56,203 nucleotides of DNA. Origin: an uncultured Pirellulaceae bacterium (GTDB lineage: Bacteria; Planctomycetota; Planctomycetia; Pirellulales; Pirellulaceae). Of the stretch, positions 18,903 through 28,380 are shown in pieces. Numbering within the stretch: position 1 is the stretch's first letter; each line of letters opens with the position of its first letter. The stretch covers positions 1-56,203 of the forward strand of contig CAJQPP010000007.1 of the NCBI GenBank assembly GCA_905480235.1. The letters are read 5' to 3'. Both the position numbers and the translations under genes were made by a program. Under the pieces are notes generated by a model. The model was not told the origin of the DNA. It saw only the letters and a program-made list of their open reading frames with translations, and searched no databases.

Positions 18903-21382
18903 GCCCCCCTATCTCCCAATCCGCCCTGATCAGTCTGCTGATCTCTTTCGTTCTGGGGATTGCGTCTACCGCACTCCTTACTGAAACCGACACTCCGGCC
19001 AAGACGCGGCATCGCGATTTGGCACAGGCAACGGCCCTTAAGGTATACCCGGAAGCCGTAAACATTACCCATGCTCGAGATCAACAAACTCTGGTCGTCC
19101 AAGCGATTCTGCCCAACGGCACCACCGTCGACGTCACGGATCAAGTCAGTTGGAAACTCGAGAATGAAAATGCCGCCCGCCTGGAAAATCAACGTCTCCT
19201 GCCCGTGGCAGATGGAGTCACCGAACTGACCGTTTCATTAGGCAATCTGCAAACGCAAATTCCGGTTTCCGTGAGCAACGCCACAACGCGTCATCCCATC
19301 AGTTTTGAATTGGATGTCATGCCCGTCTTCATGAAGGCCGGGTGCAATTCAGGTGGCTGCCACGGGGCAGCACGCGGCAAAGATGGATTCCGACTATCGC
19401 TTTACGGATTTGACCCCAAAGGTGACTACCACCGACTGACTCGAGAGATGGCCGGGCGGCGAATCGATTTATCGCTCCCAGAAAACTGCCTGTTAATCGA
19501 AAAAGCTGCAGGGGAAGTCTCGCATACGGGGGGACAGTTAATCAAAAAAGACGACGTCTATTATCGCACATTGGTCGAATGGTTAAGCGATGGGGCCCCA
19601 ACCGATGCCACCGCAGTATCCAAAGTTGAGAAAATCGAAGTCTACCCTCCTTCTGCCATTTTAGAGGGGACCGGCGCATCACAAAAACTAACGGTGAGAG
19701 CGGTCTACGCGGACGGCAATGACCGTGACGTGACAGAACTGGCTTATTTCCTTTCGAGTAACGATAACTCGGCCAAGGTCGATCAATCCGGTTTGATTTC
19801 TGCCGACAAACGTGGAGAAGCGTTTGTTATGGCGCGGTTTGACACACATACCGTAGGCATTCCTGTGACTGTGCTGCCCGCAGATTCCGCTTTCCAATGG
19901 AAAACCATTCCGGAGAACAACTACATCGACACGCTGATTAATCAGAAATTAAAAACTCTGCAAATTCAGCCATCGGATGTGTGCAGCGACGCGGAATTTA
20001 TCCGACGGGCAACCCTCGACATTTGTGGTGCGGTACCAACCAGCGAAGAACTCCAGAATTTTGTCAGCGATACCGACACCGAAAAACGCGCTAAACTGGT
20101 CAATCAGTTATTGGAACGAAAAGAGTTCGTAGAAATTTGGGTCATGAAATGGGCCGAGCTATTGCAGGTGCGCTCGACCAACAATGTCAGCTACAAATCG
20201 ACATTGTTGTATTACAACTGGCTGCAGGAACAAATTGCCAGCAATGTTCCCATCGATGAAATGATCGTCAATTTACTAGGGAGCGAGGGGGGCACATTTT
20301 CCAACCCGGCCACCAATTACTATCAAAACGAACGTGACACGTTAAAGGTTTCCGAAAACGTCGCTCAGGTTTTTCTGGGCATGCGGTTACAGTGCGCCCA
20401 ATGTCACAACCATCCCTTTGATCGCTGGACGATGGATGATTACTACGGTTTCGCTAGTTTCTTTTCGCAGATTGGTCGCAAAGCATCCGGCAAAGACCCA
20501 CGCGAAACGATGGTGTATGACAACCGCAGCGGTGAAATCAAACATCCGGTAACTGGTCAAAATATGACACCCAAATTCTTGGGTGGAGCCACTCCCGATC
20601 TTAAGGGCAAAGACCGCCGCATGGCTGTTGCCCAGTGGATCACCTCCGCGGACAACCCCTACTTTTCCAAAAACCTCTCCAACTTGGTTTGGGCTCACTT
20701 TTTTGGCCGTGGAATCGTGGATGAAGTGGACGACGTGCGGGTCAGCAACCCACCATCCAATCCTGAGCTTTTGGACACGTTGGGGCAAAAACTGTCCGAA
20801 TACAAATATGATTTCAAACAATTGGTCCGGGATATCTGCAACAGTCGCACTTACCAATTAGCAACCCAAACGAATTCCACCAATGAAACGGATAACACTA
20901 ATTTCTCCCACGCCTACCTGAGACGAATCCGTTCCGAGGTGCTACTGGACGTGATTAGTCAGGTAACCGGAACCCAAAACAAATTCCGCGGGTTACCGAT
21001 GGGGGCACGTGCCGTGCAAATTGCTGATGGTAATACTTCCAACTACTTTCTCACCACCTTCGGTAGAAGCAGTCGCGCCTCGGTCTGTTCGTGCGAAGTC
21101 AAAATGGACCCCAACCTGTCACAAGCATTGCATTTGATTAATGGAAATACGGTGCAAAGCAAAATCCGTTCGGGCGGACTTCTCAAACAACAACTCGATG
21201 CGGGTGTTGAACCGCTGGATATCATTAAGGACTTGTACCTGCGTTGTCTTTCGCGGCAACCTAACGAATCCGAACTTGTTGAGCTTCAAGCTCACCTCGA
21301 TCAGGGCGGTGAACCTCTGCCCGCGTTGGAGGATGTTTTCTGGGCTTTGCTCAACTCACAAGAATTTATTTTCAACCACTAG
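18899..21382 (+). CDS. DUF1549/DUF1553 protein with Ig-like domains and cytochrome motifs
   Basis: An 827-residue secreted protein. After an N-terminal hydrophobic segment comes a Big-2-like Ig domain (~45-130). A cytochrome-like module follows, with the expanded motif CNSGGCH (C149-x4-C154-H155), then a second Ig-like domain (~245-335). The DUF1549 domain has FIRRATLDICGAVPTSEEL and a canonical CAQCH (499-503) in LQCAQCHNHPFDRW. The DUF1553 domain runs to the C-terminus (AYLRRIRSEVLLDVISQVTG). These proteins are typical of planctomycetes and Verrucomicrobia and are suspected to act in polysaccharide breakdown or electron transfer, but the reaction is unproven. It overlaps the PPC gene by 4 bp. 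Confidence 0.93.
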   Translation: MSPPISQSALISLLISFVLGIASTALLTETDTPAKTRHRDLAQATALKVYPEAVNITHARDQQTLVVQAILPNGTTVDVTDQVSWKLENENAARLENQRLLPVADGVTELTVSLGNLQTQIPVSVSNATTRHPISFELDVMPVFMKAGCNSGGCHGAARGKDGFRLSLYGFDPKGDYHRLTREMAGRRIDLSLPENCLLIEKAAGEVSHTGGQLIKKDDVYYRTLVEWLSDGAPTDATAVSKVEKIEVYPPSAILEGTGASQKLTVRAVYADGNDRDVTELAYFLSSNDNSAKVDQSGLISADKRGEAFVMARFDTHTVGIPVTVLPADSAFQWKTIPENNYIDTLINQKLKTLQIQPSDVCSDAEFIRRATLDICGAVPTSEELQNFVSDTDTEKRAKLVNQLLERKEFVEIWVMKWAELLQVRSTNNVSYKSTLLYYNWLQEQIASNVPIDEMIVNLLGSEGGTFSNPATNYYQNERDTLKVSENVAQVFLGMRLQCAQCHNHPFDRWTMDDYYGFASFFSQIGRKASGKDPRETMVYDNRSGEIKHPVTGQNMTPKFLGGATPDLKGKDRRMAVAQWITSADNPYFSKNLSNLVWAHFFGRGIVDEVDDVRVSNPPSNPELLDTLGQKLSEYKYDFKQLVRDICNSRTYQLATQTNSTNETDNTNFSHAYLRRIRSEVLLDVISQVTGTQNKFRGLPMGARAVQIADGNTSNYFLTTFGRSSRASVCSCEVKMDPNLSQALHLINGNTVQSKIRSGGLLKQQLDAGVEPLDIIKDLYLRCLSRQPNESELVELQAHLDQGGEPLPALEDVFWALLNSQEFIFNH

Positions 21383-21417
21383 ATGAATCGGGCACCCGCC
21401 TTTATTACGAGCTCGCT

Positions 21418-23664
21418 ATGACCATCAATCGCACTCCCCTACTCATTGCTCTTGGCATGCTTGCAAGCTGGTGCTCCTTAAACGGGGCGCATGCTCAAGA
21501 TGCCAAAATCAATTTTGACGATAACGTGAAAACAGTACTCCGGCAACGCTGCGCGTCCTGCCATGGGCCCGATTCCAAAAAAGGCGATTTGGACATCACC
21601 AATTTCACCAATTTGATGCAGGGAGGATCCTCGGGCAGCGTGATTGAACCGGGCGACCCTGATGGCAGCTATCTCTACAACTTGGTGACCCATGAGGATG
21701 AGCCTGTCATGCCTCCGGGCGGTAAGATTCCTGACGCCGAAATCGAAATGATTCGGAAATGGATCGAGCTCGGCGCTCTCGAGAACCAAGGCAGCAAGGC
21801 AGTCATGACGAAAAAACCCGCCGCCGTTGCAATGGGTGAAAACCCCTTGGTTCGCCCGGAATTCGTCGCCACTTTCCCACGCGTGCCGATGGAGCCGATT
21901 CAACACACGCCACGCAATCCCGTGGCCACCAGCATGGCCACCAGTCCATGGTCACCGATGATCGCGGTGGGCGGCAAGAATCAAGTGGTGCTTTACGACA
22001 CGCGAACTTTCGAAATTGCCGGAGTCCTGCCCTTTCCCGAGGGTTCTGTCAATGTGGTTCGATTCAGTCGCAGCGGCTCGGTATTGCTGGCTGCCGGCGG
22101 ACGTGCGGGTAGTTCCGGACTCGCGGTACTCTGGGATGTCGTTAGTGGAGAACGCATCGCAACCATCGGCGATGAACTGGACGCCGTGTTGGCTGCCGAT
22201 ATTAGTTCAGATCACTCGATGGTCGCATTGGGCGGGCCGGGTCGCGTTGTTAATGTCTATGCGACTGAAACCGGCGAGCTCATGTACTCGCTTAAAAAGC
22301 ACACGGAATGGATTACGTCCTTGGCCTTCAGTACGGATGGCGTGCTACTGGCTACGGGCGATCGGAATGGTGGCTTACATGTTTGGGAATCTTGGACAGG
22401 ACGTGCCTACCTGACGCTGAATGGTCACTCCGCATCAATCAATGCTATTGCTTGGCGAGCCGACTCCAATTTGGTCGCGTCCGCCAGCAAAGATACGACC
22501 ATCAAACTTTGGGAACTCAATAATGGCAGCCAGGTCAAATCCTGGGGCGCCCATGCCGGAGGCGCCAATGCTGTGACCTTCACGCGTGATGGTCAGGTTT
22601 TATCCACCGGCAACGATAAAATCGCCAAACTATGGGGACAGGATGGCGGCCAAAAAATCGCATTTGCAGCCTTCTCAGATCTGGGTACCTCGGTTGCTTG
22701 GTGCGATGAGACAAATCACGCAATCGCTGGAGACTACACCGGTGAAATACGCGTTTGGCAACCAGAGGCGACGGCCCACGTCGGCACTTTTACCGCCAAC
22801 CCACCTCACCTCGCAAACCGTTTATCACAGGCCCAAGCACACCTGTCGCAAGTCACCGCTCAGATCGCACCGCTTAATCAGAAATCCCTAGCAGCCACAA
22901 CTGCTGCGAAGGCCGTGCAGTCTCAACTTGATGAAACACTCGCAGTAAAAACCCAAGCCGCAACAACGCTCAATGAAGTCCAGTCCACGATGGCGGCCAA
23001 CAACGAGCAAGCCAGCCAATTCAAAGAAAAATTAACGCTGGCCCAAAACAAGCTCAATCAATATAACGCCGCCAAACCCTTGCTCGACCAAGCCTTTCAG
23101 AATCTCAGTGAAGCCTCTGCAAAACTCCCTGATGACGAAGCCCTAAAACAATCGGCCATGCAAACGCAGCAGCAAGTCACCAAGCTCGCCACAAAAATCA
23201 CAGAGACTCAAAACCTGGTAACTCAGTTACAAGCATCGGTTACAGAAGTCACCTCACAAGTTGCAGCGATCAACCAAAAGATCCAATCCTCAACGCAAAC
23301 GCTTAAAACATCAGAAACAAAGGCGGCAGAACTAACTGCTCAACTTGCGCCGTTAGTAGAATCGCAAACCGTTGCAACCGCGGCATTGACGCAAGCCCAG
23401 CAGCAATTGTCTGCAGCCCAGGCAGCGGTAACAAAGTGGCAAAGCGAAATCGATTTCATCAAACAACTCGATGCATTAGCGGCCAGTTTGGCAGAAGCCA
23501 AATCCGTCGTAACGCAACGACAACAAGAACTCAATGCAGCGGAACAGGAACTTGCAGCCGCGCAAAAAAAATCCGCTGATATCCAAGCTACCGTCAAAAC
23601 AGCGACGGCATCCGTTCAGGAAATTGAATCAGCCATTCAAGCAACGCGCCAGGCTCCGAAATAA
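21418..23664 (+). CDS. PSCyt1-type cytochrome c fused to WD40 repeats and a coiled coil
   Basis: A 748-residue protein: signal peptide (1-26), then a planctomycete cytochrome C domain (PSCyt1) with CASCH (45-49) and the distal motif EDEPVMPPGGKIPDAE. WD40 repeats cover ~165-455, for example LVASASKDTTIKLWELNNG. A long Ala/Gln/Thr-rich heptad region (~470-748), with almost no Pro or Gly, is predicted coiled coil. It closes the operon that starts at 15073. I infer a haem-bearing scaffold in the periplasm; substrate and partners are unknown. The coiled-coil C-terminus could drive oligomerisation or bind an envelope structure. Confidence 0.9.
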   Translation: MTINRTPLLIALGMLASWCSLNGAHAQDAKINFDDNVKTVLRQRCASCHGPDSKKGDLDITNFTNLMQGGSSGSVIEPGDPDGSYLYNLVTHEDEPVMPPGGKIPDAEIEMIRKWIELGALENQGSKAVMTKKPAAVAMGENPLVRPEFVATFPRVPMEPIQHTPRNPVATSMATSPWSPMIAVGGKNQVVLYDTRTFEIAGVLPFPEGSVNVVRFSRSGSVLLAAGGRAGSSGLAVLWDVVSGERIATIGDELDAVLAADISSDHSMVALGGPGRVVNVYATETGELMYSLKKHTEWITSLAFSTDGVLLATGDRNGGLHVWESWTGRAYLTLNGHSASINAIAWRADSNLVASASKDTTIKLWELNNGSQVKSWGAHAGGANAVTFTRDGQVLSTGNDKIAKLWGQDGGQKIAFAAFSDLGTSVAWCDETNHAIAGDYTGEIRVWQPEATAHVGTFTANPPHLANRLSQAQAHLSQVTAQIAPLNQKSLAATTAAKAVQSQLDETLAVKTQAATTLNEVQSTMAANNEQASQFKEKLTLAQNKLNQYNAAKPLLDQAFQNLSEASAKLPDDEALKQSAMQTQQQVTKLATKITETQNLVTQLQASVTEVTSQVAAINQKIQSSTQTLKTSETKAAELTAQLAPLVESQTVATAALTQAQQQLSAAQAAVTKWQSEIDFIKQLDALAASLAEAKSVVTQRQQELNAAEQELAAAQKKSADIQATVKTATASVQEIESAIQATRQAPK

Positions 23665-23871
23665 ACCGCGCAGTTCGGCGTGCGGCGAGATCACGAGGTA
23701 ACGGACCCGGGAAAGCCCAACGAGGGACCCAATGCGGTTACCATCTCTGTTTGGTTTTCACCGACTATGAGCTCTTAGTTACCTTGAAAAAAGTACTGGC
23801 AGGCAACTTTCCCATTTAGCCGCCCGCGACTAATATGTGCTGCTGTTGATCAAACGCCTTTGGAGTTGAAT

Positions 23872-24729
23872 ATGAGTAATGGATACGGACGCCAAGAGCC
23901 TCCCAGAAGAAGAAGCCCCAGCGGTTGGAAGTTGCGATTGATAATTGCCGGCGGCATCGTGGCTTTCTCAATCATCAGCTACATGGCCCAATCGACCACC
24001 AATACGATCACGGGTCAGAAACAACGCGTTTCCATCAGCGAAGAACAAGAGATGCAGATGGGGCTTCAAGCAGCCCCCCAAATGATTGCGCAGCATGGCG
24101 GCTTGCACCCCAGCAAAGAAGATCAAAACATCGTGGATCGCGTTGGTAACCGGCTTCTAAATGCCTTGCACTTGGAATTGGCTCAAAAAAAAATCTCCAA
24201 TCCCTACGTTTTTGATTTCCACCTTTTGCGCGACCCCAAGGTCATTAATGCGTTTGCATTACCCGGGGGTCAGGTATTCATCACTTACGCACTTTACGAC
24301 AAACTGCAAACCGAAGGCCAATTGGCAGGTGTCTTGGGACATGAAATCGGACATGTCGTGGAACGCCACGGGGCCGAACACATGGCCAAACAAGGACTTA
24401 TCCAAGGAATCGCAGGGGCCGCTGGCGTTTTTGGAGGCGACGTGGATTCAGCCAGACTCGCGCAAATGGTCGCCAATTTCACCATGATGAAATACGGACG
24501 GGACGATGAACTAGAATCTGATCGCTGGTCAGTAATGCTCTCCTCCATGGCGGGTTATGACCCACGAGCGATGCTCGTCGTGATGGATATTCTCGACGAG
24601 GCTTCCGGCAGTGGAGCGATGCCGGAAATACTCAGCACGCATCCCAAACCAGCAAATCGAAAGAAGTACATCGAGGACCGCATCGAGGAGTTTTTTCCTG
24701 ATGGCCTGCCGCCCAAATTACGAGATTAA
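23872..24729 (+). CDS. M48-family metalloprotease, membrane anchored
   Basis: A 285-residue protein starting at ATG 23872, with GGAG 6 bases upstream; a TTG four codons earlier is less likely. A single N-terminal transmembrane helix spans ~24-42. The zinc-binding HEIGH (157-161) and the downstream ELESD (213-217) supply the His/His/Glu zinc ligands and the catalytic Glu158 of the M48 family. Gly-rich ALPGGQVFITYALYD precedes the motif, as in BepA/LoiP-type proteases. Such enzymes degrade misfolded envelope proteins. A second M48 protein lies 2.6 kb downstream on the other strand. Confidence 0.93.
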   Translation: MSNGYGRQEPPRRRSPSGWKLRLIIAGGIVAFSIISYMAQSTTNTITGQKQRVSISEEQEMQMGLQAAPQMIAQHGGLHPSKEDQNIVDRVGNRLLNALHLELAQKKISNPYVFDFHLLRDPKVINAFALPGGQVFITYALYDKLQTEGQLAGVLGHEIGHVVERHGAEHMAKQGLIQGIAGAAGVFGGDVDSARLAQMVANFTMMKYGRDDELESDRWSVMLSSMAGYDPRAMLVVMDILDEASGSGAMPEILSTHPKPANRKKYIEDRIEEFFPDGLPPKLRD

Positions 24730-25040
24730 GTCTCCCACGTGACCCGGCCCCCGTCTTGCGAGTTTGCTGTAATGCCTATCGTGTCACATTGAAGCGGCCA
24801 GCCACGCAACGCTTTTCGAGATGGTCGCACCCAATGAATTTAGTGACGGCGATTCGCCGCCGTTGCGAAAAATCATTACGTGACAGGCTACCACTCGGTG
24901 GTGGCACCTCCGGTACAGCTCCGCAGGCCAGTCCTCGACGCTAGCAGCGCAGGGCAATTTCTATAGACGCCAAATTCAGGGATGTCTAGTCTACCGGACA
25001 GGTTCATTAAACCAGTCTCCCGCGAAAAAGGGTTTTCACT
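24730..25040. other. Intergenic region, no gene seen
   Basis: About 310 bp. A GC-rich hairpin (ACGGCG/CGCCGT, 24846-24863) lies about 115 bp past the protease stop without a clear T-tail; it could be a weak terminator. Nothing else is supportable. Confidence 0.4.
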
Positions 25041-25841
25041 ATGCGAAACGGATTTGCTCTCACGGCATTTGTGCTGGCACAAACGTTGGTCAGTAATTCC
25101 AACGCTCAAGATTTTCGGATCGAGACCGAGATTTTTCAGGGCACGTCAACCGATCCCATCTCGGAAAACCTCACGCTATTCTCTGGCAATTTGATTTTAG
25201 ATTTCATGCTGCCGACCGACCGCACCAGGTTTCCCGATGAAATCGTGATTTACATTTCAGACGAGCGTAAATTCGTTTTACTTGATACGCGGCGGCGCAT
25301 CAAAACAGAGCTTTTAGAGGGGCAGGTATTACAGCTGCTTGCTTCATTACAAAGCTCGACGATCGCGAACGAAGATAACGATTTCTTATTCCATCCGGAA
25401 TTCGAAGAGACCTACGATGACTCATCCGGTCTTTTGACATTGCATAGCGAGCAAATCACTTATGAGGTTCGAGGCAAACGTCCCAAGGAAGACAGTATGC
25501 TGCATCGTTACTATGAGTTCATTGGTCAGTTTGCACGACTTAATGCGACCGACCCGAAAAGGATGCCACCGTTTGCCCGTTTGAAACTGAATGCCGCGCT
25601 TCAAAAATATGGATTCATCCCTGATGAAGTGCTCTTAACCTTGGTTCCTTCTTTAGCTGATAATAGTAATCCGATTGTCTTAAAAACCACCCATAACGTG
25701 ATCACGGAGCTATCCGAAAAGGATGAGAAACGCATCGAGTCAGCCAAGCGTTACTGGATGGATTTTAAGGACGTATCGTTAGGCGAGTTCCGCAACTTTG
25801 AGAAAACAGCATTGCTGCCAAAAGACACAGAAGATAGGTAA
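25041..25841 (+). CDS. Secreted protein of unknown function
   Basis: A 266-residue protein with a short signal peptide (MRNGFALTAFVLAQTLVSNSNAQ, split here by its hydrophobic core at residues ~5-17). The mature part starts with FRIETEIFQG and contains alternating beta strands (FSGNLILDFMLP, IVIYISDERKFVLLDTRR) and an acidic middle region. The pattern of strands carrying a value-and-modifier sentence resembles LolA/LolB-like beta barrels, but this is only an impression. Residues 180 onward are mostly helical. It starts with AGGG upstream and has no close neighbours, so it is probably monocistronic. Not assigned. Confidence 0.65.
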   Translation: MRNGFALTAFVLAQTLVSNSNAQDFRIETEIFQGTSTDPISENLTLFSGNLILDFMLPTDRTRFPDEIVIYISDERKFVLLDTRRRIKTELLEGQVLQLLASLQSSTIANEDNDFLFHPEFEETYDDSSGLLTLHSEQITYEVRGKRPKEDSMLHRYYEFIGQFARLNATDPKRMPPFARLKLNAALQKYGFIPDEVLLTLVPSLADNSNPIVLKTTHNVITELSEKDEKRIESAKRYWMDFKDVSLGEFRNFEKTALLPKDTEDR

Positions 25842-26333
25842 ACCGGTCATCCAACCACTTGCCTCACAACGAATTTAATTGGCTCCCATTTGGGGAAAAT
25901 CCGAGGATATTGAAACAAGTTTTAGCAAATCGGCGTACTAACCTGCGGAAAAGAAGAGAGTCGGCTAAAAATTCCCAATAGCGTTTTCGCTACCGTAACG
26001 AATCCGAAAGCCATGATTCGGGAATCTTATAAGCCGTTGACTGCCGGGTTGGATCGCTTTGGTCGCAAGGAGTCGAGAGGAAAGTTCGCCTTTTCGGTAA
26101 GACACAGTTAAACTGGATCAAGCAAAGGTTTAACAATCATACTACAGCGGCTTTTTATTCAACGATTCGACCGACCGTGCTCGAACCCTTAAATTGTCGC
26201 AAATTCAAAGGAACAAACTGCATAAGTTTTATTTGATTTAGGCAAGATTTCGCGAAGCCTAAACCGAGCAGGGACGTTTCATTTGAATAGCGAGCTGGTC
26301 CGATTGTTCACTTAACCAGCGGCGGAGGTAATC
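25842..26333. other. Intergenic region, no gene seen
   Basis: About 490 bp, AT-richer than the flanking genes. It ends in a strong GGAGG at 26324-26328 that belongs to the next gene. I find no convincing hairpin, repeat or small gene. It is a candidate long leader or promoter region for the pentapeptide-repeat gene. Confidence 0.4.
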
Positions 26334-26969
26334 GTGCTTGTAATTAAACAAAAGGATTCAGGAAATGTCCTGATGGAGTTGGCCGTTGATTCGCCGCGAG
26401 GTGTTCAACTGTCTGGCGCTAATTTGACGGGAGCAGACCTTTCCGGTCTGGACTTCTCGGGTGCCGTTTTCAAAGCCTGCAACTTCACTGATGCCGACTG
26501 CCGATTTGCCATCTTCAGCAACGCAAAGTTTCAAAATTGCGTAATGAAACGGGCTAACTTCGCCGAATCTGATCTCCGCAACGCTGATCTTTCTGACGCC
26601 ATGCTCGATGGTGCCATGCTCTTGTCAATCAATGCCGATGGTATCAAACTGCGACACAGCAAGGCTAACGGTGCCGATTTCACGGGGGCCAGCCTGGTTG
26701 GTGCCGATTGCAGCTTCGCCGAACTGCGGAGTGTTTTCACTGCTTGCAACCTGTCGAAATCCAATCTCTATGGCGTCGACTTTACCGGTGCAGACCTCGG
26801 CAAGGCAGACCTGCGGGAAGCCGATATGAGCGGGGCTAAAATAGCGCGAGCCGATTTCACCTATGCCAAACTCACAGGTAGTATCGGTACCAATGGCAAA
26901 CCTTGGGGCCAAACACTCCATAAGCAAGAAAAAAAGGCTTGGTGGAAAGTATGGCGAGCAGCCGTTTAA
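26334..26969 (+). CDS. Pentapeptide-repeat protein
   Basis: A 211-residue protein starting at GTG 26334, which is fixed by a strong GGAGG 5 bases upstream. From about residue 28 to 185 it consists of A(D/N)LXX-type pentapeptide repeats, such as GANLTGADLSGLDFSGAVF and ADLGKADLREADMSGAKIA. These fold as a right-handed quadrilateral beta helix. The tail is basic and Trp-containing (KKAWWKVWRAAV), possibly membrane-associating. There is no signal peptide, so it is cytosolic. Some family members protect gyrase, but most have no known role and nothing here indicates which applies. Confidence 0.9.
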   Translation: MLVIKQKDSGNVLMELAVDSPRGVQLSGANLTGADLSGLDFSGAVFKACNFTDADCRFAIFSNAKFQNCVMKRANFAESDLRNADLSDAMLDGAMLLSINADGIKLRHSKANGADFTGASLVGADCSFAELRSVFTACNLSKSNLYGVDFTGADLGKADLREADMSGAKIARADFTYAKLTGSIGTNGKPWGQTLHKQEKKAWWKVWRAAV

Positions 26970-27287
26970 TCCACTGAAATTCAAAGCCATCCAATAGCCC
27001 CGCACAGCGGCATTTGGAAACTCGCTTGCAAAAACAAAGTGAGTAATCTCTAGGTGCTTTCGAGAGACCAGCCAGCGTTAAATCACTTCGCGATTTAATC
27101 ACACCGTCTTGTTTGCCCTCGGAAGGCTTCCTCACCTGAAGACCACCGCAGCCGAGAAACTACCTGCGTCGCAGCGAATGTGGTAAGCACTCACGTGCCG
27201 ATTATGATGGGGAGCGACCAACTATTTAAAATAGAAAATGGTCGCGTCATCCTAGGCGGTTTTGTGGTTACCGCTACTGAGCATATT
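26970..27287. other. Convergent intergenic region
   Basis: About 320 bp between convergent genes. I see no clear terminator hairpin and no supportable gene; short frames on both strands overlap flanking coding sequence and lack protein-like composition. Confidence 0.4.
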
Positions 27288-28115
27288 TTAGGATCGAGGC
27301 GTGACGATGGCTTGCCCGCGACCCAATTTCAACTCGCAATCTGCGTAGTATTGCTGCGCCTCTCCCATGGCAGCCATCAGGCTCATTTCTCGCCGCTCAT
27401 TGGATGTGTGCACCGTTAAAAACTCGTTCGTGCCCTCAGTGCCAGCCTGACGCAATCGTTTCCAAAATTCAGTAGCGACATTGGGATTGTAACCGGCGTT
27501 GGCCATCAGCCTGACTCCAATCTGGTCTGCTTCTAATTCTTGCGACAGGCTGTAAGGGAGAGGTGTCGAATCCTCGGAGACGACCCCGTACGCCATCATC
27601 ACACGCTCTGTCTTTTGGTTCGGGTCGGCACGCGTCACACTTCTCCAGCTGTCTTTGGCGTTATTCACCAGAACCCCTTTGCTTAACCTTTCGCCGCCAT
27701 GGCGTGCCAGGATATGCGCGACCTCATGGGAAAGGACGACTGCTAAACCAGCTTCATTTTCACAAAGAGGCAGGATGCCTTCGCTCACAACCACTTTTCC
27801 ACCGGGCAAGCAAACTGCGGTGCGAGTCTCACTGTCCACCAACTCAAATTCCCAATCAAAGTCGGAGCGGTTGGCTTGCTCTGCAATACGGTTTCCAACA
27901 CGACTTAAAAGTTGAACCAACGGTAGATTTTGAGAAGCTTTTTCACGAGAGACCAGTTCTTCGAAAACCTTTGCACCCCAGCTAAGCTCTTGATGCTCCG
28001 TCATAAACATCCATTGATGACGTCCCGATTCAGGCGCAAAGCGACAACCACTGCAGCAACCGGCGAAACCGGCCAGTCCCACGGCTTGAATCCACTGTCG
28101 CCTATTGAATTTCAT
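27288..28115 (-). CDS. M48-family metalloprotease, exported
   Basis: Reading from ATG 28115 gives 275 residues; longer in-frame readings add a non-hydrophobic extension and are unlikely. The N-terminus has NRRQW followed by a hydrophobic stretch ending in GFAGC (Cys20), suggesting Tat or lipoprotein export. HEVAH (130-134) and ELEAD (193-197) are the M48 zinc-binding and third-ligand motifs, and VCLPGGKVVVSEG is the expected preceding strand. It resembles the small periplasmic M48 quality-control proteases. It differs from the 23872 protease in having an exported rather than helix-anchored N-terminus. Confidence 0.92.
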   Translation of the reverse strand: MKFNRRQWIQAVGLAGFAGCCSGCRFAPESGRHQWMFMTEHQELSWGAKVFEELVSREKASQNLPLVQLLSRVGNRIAEQANRSDFDWEFELVDSETRTAVCLPGGKVVVSEGILPLCENEAGLAVVLSHEVAHILARHGGERLSKGVLVNNAKDSWRSVTRADPNQKTERVMMAYGVVSEDSTPLPYSLSQELEADQIGVRLMANAGYNPNVATEFWKRLRQAGTEGTNEFLTVHTSNERREMSLMAAMGEAQQYYADCELKLGRGQAIVTPRS

Positions 28116-28380
28116 AATGCCCCGATAGCTCGATAAACCGATTTCCGCGAAGGTTAGCGTCTTGGAAATTCTCCGTCCAACGCAAAACCAGCTAGCAGAC
28201 CCTCGGAATCGTTCAAAATTTGGTTTGGAATTGAGCAGAGTCACCCTATTTCTGTGCCGATTTAAATGGGAATCGACGAAGCTTCCGAACTGACTAGAAT
28301 AGTTCCTCGCCGTTAAGGCGAGACGGCACGAGCAGTGCCCCGTTTAATCCCGCAAATCAACAGCTAGCAAGCAAAGTACC

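Noticed and set aside
24880..24930. Resemblance to a T-box (GGTGGCACC-like) motif
   Set aside because: Only the short conserved-looking stretch is present, with no specifier loop, terminator or aminoacyl-tRNA-synthetase or amino-acid gene downstream.
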